Assembly: GCF_000425305.1 (NCBI RefSeq) | Contig: NZ_AUDE01000001.1 | Location: forward strand, 1-64,000 | Length of the DNA: 64,000 bases | Direction: 5' to 3' | From: Psychroserpens burtonensis DSM 12212 | GTDB taxonomy: Bacteria; Bacteroidota; Bacteroidia; Flavobacteriales; Flavobacteriaceae | Shown: in pieces, positions 62,936-64,000 of the stretch | Layout of the letters: every line of letters starts with the position of its first letter | How positions within the stretch are numbered: the first letter of the stretch is position 1 | Program-made: the position numbers and the translations under genes | Notes under the pieces: model-generated | Seen by the model: the letters and a program-made list of their open reading frames with translations, nothing else | Told to the model about the DNA's origin: nothing | Database searches by the model: none

Positions 62936-64000
62936 ATGTTCAACGAAGTTTATGATGTCATAGTTGTTGGAGGAGGTCATGCAGGAAGCGAAGCTGCTGC
63001 ATCTGCTGCCAATATGGGAAGTAAAACATTACTTATTACCATGAATTTACAAAACATTGCTCAAATGTCTTGTAATCCTGCAATGGGTGGAATAGCGAAA
63101 GGTCAGATCGTAAGAGAGATTGATGCGCTTGGAGGTTATAGCGGTATCGTAAGTGATTCGTCCGCGATTCAGTTTAAGATGCTGAATAAATCTAAAGGCC
63201 CTGCAATGTGGAGCCCAAGAGTTCAAAGTGACAGAATGCGTTTTGCGGAAGATTGGCGATTGTTGCTCGAGCAAACCAGAAACTTGGATTTCTATCAAGA
63301 TATGGTATCTACATTAATTGTAGAGAATCATAAAGTGGTTGGTGTTAAAACGGCGTTGGGCTTAGAAATAAAAGCAAAGACGGTAGTTTTAACAAATGGA
63401 ACATTTCTCAATGGTCTTATCCATATAGGAAATAAAAATTTTGGAGGAGGTAGAGCTGGAGAAAGAGCGGCAACAGGAATTACAGAACAACTTATCAGTT
63501 TAGGTTTTGAGTCTGGTAGAATGAAAACGGGAACACCGCCAAGAGTAGACGGAAGATCTTTAGATTATTCTAAAATGGTGGAACAACCCGGAGATGCACA
63601 GCCCGAAAAATTTTCGTATTTAGAATCTATAAAACCCTTAAAGGAACAGCGTTCTTGTCATATGACATATACGAGCCCAGAGGTTCATGACTTATTGCGT
63701 GAAGGTTTTGATCGTTCACCAATGTTTAACGGTAGAATACAAAGTACAGGACCTAGGTATTGTCCGTCAATAGAAGACAAAATAAATAGATTTGCCGATA
63801 AAGATAGGCATCAAATGTTTGTAGAGCCTGAAGGTTGGAATACGGTTGAAGTGTATGTAAATGGATTCTCTACATCATTACCTGAAGATGTTCAGTTTAA
63901 AGCACTGCGATCTGTAGTTGGTTTTGAAAAGGTGAAGTTCTTTAGACCTGGATATGCGATTGAGTATGATTATTTTCCGCCAACACAATTAAAGCACACT
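62936..64000 (+). CDS. mnmG: tRNA uridine-5-carboxymethylaminomethyl enzyme MnmG, 3' end outside window
   Basis: Reads open for 355 codons to the window edge (full proteins are about 620). FAD-binding N-terminus YDVIVVGGGHAGSEAA, then NIAQMSCNPAMGGIAKGQIV, GPAMWSPRVQSDR and the MKTGTPPRVDGRSLD motif, all diagnostic of MnmG (GidA). With MnmE it modifies the wobble uridine of several tRNAs. The start at ATG 62936 (MFNEVYDVIV) fits orthologs. The upstream parS site and its frequent position near replication origins are consistent with an origin-proximal locus. Confidence 0.95.
   Translation, partial: MFNEVYDVIVVGGGHAGSEAAASAANMGSKTLLITMNLQNIAQMSCNPAMGGIAKGQIVREIDALGGYSGIVSDSSAIQFKMLNKSKGPAMWSPRVQSDRMRFAEDWRLLLEQTRNLDFYQDMVSTLIVENHKVVGVKTALGLEIKAKTVVLTNGTFLNGLIHIGNKNFGGGRAGERAATGITEQLISLGFESGRMKTGTPPRVDGRSLDYSKMVEQPGDAQPEKFSYLESIKPLKEQRSCHMTYTSPEVHDLLREGFDRSPMFNGRIQSTGPRYCPSIEDKINRFADKDRHQMFVEPEGWNTVEVYVNGFSTSLPEDVQFKALRSVVGFEKVKFFRPGYAIEYDYFPPTQLKHT

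Noticed and set aside
1-64000. CRISPR array
   Set aside because: No set of short identical direct repeats with regular unique spacers was seen; the repeats present are inverted-repeat elements of 60-150 bases.

Overview
The window is a low-GC, AT-rich stretch from a bacterium of the phylum Bacteroidota, most likely a marine member of the Flavobacteriaceae. Support comes from the protein families (DUF6090, DUF4175, DUF4377, GIN-domain and PD40 proteins, an AlkB-type hydroxylase), a type IX secretion sorting tail at about 42.3 kb, TAnnTTTG -7 promoter boxes, weak or absent Shine-Dalgarno sequences and frequent TTG starts. The genus cannot be fixed by eye; Winogradskyella/Psychroserpens/Olleya-like is a guess.

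Region 1 (1-9.0 kb) is accessory DNA. Four paralogous single-membrane-span DUF6090 genes, a small lipoprotein gene, a divergent ribosomal-protection (Tet-like) GTPase gene and a broken DUF4377 gene all lie on the + strand. Most are followed by a 90-150 bp imperfect inverted repeat whose ends carry GCTAAC-type and CGTTAG-type cores. This looks like an integron attC/cassette layout, but no integrase is visible. Two decayed IS3-family remnants and an acetyltransferase gene cut by one of them add to the turnover.

Region 2 (9.0-35 kb) is core-like: tRNA-CAT, methylmalonyl-CoA epimerase, rbfA, a LolCE-like permease, dus, a SOUL protein, M28 peptidase divergent from a PD40 lipoprotein, a TonB-dependent receptor, lepA, a CPA1 antiporter with an RCK domain, a Usp-SulP operon, a DUF202 protein, an MBL hydrolase, S8 and M1 peptidases, and a tight pair of an AstE/aspartoacylase-like enzyme with a GCS2 amidoligase fused to CBS domains.

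Region 3 (35-52.3 kb): rnpA, an S41 peptidase, a double OmpA-domain protein, elaA, a CDF metal exporter, rpiB, a 760 bp AT-rich intergenic region with DnaA-box-like words, an FG-GAP/T9SS surface protein, rnr, small envelope genes, tRNA-Cys, divergent folB/glnS, DUF1761 and a BioF2/FemAB-like acyltransferase.

Region 4 (52.3-64 kb): an SPFH protein, an outer-membrane barrel gene whose 3' end is duplicated in a repeat-rich gap, gltX carrying an in-frame palindromic repeat insert, a RES-domain gene split at a T10 run and translationally coupled to alkB, a decayed RelE-type toxin-antitoxin locus, a 1162-residue DUF4175 protein overlapping ybeY, and a perfect parS palindrome just before mnmG, which runs off the window end.

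Two signals stand out beyond the genes. The octamer TTCCGAAG (either strand) occurs 25 times, in coding and non-coding DNA and in several reading frames, almost entirely outside the accessory region. The cassette-like repeat family organises the first 8.2 kb.
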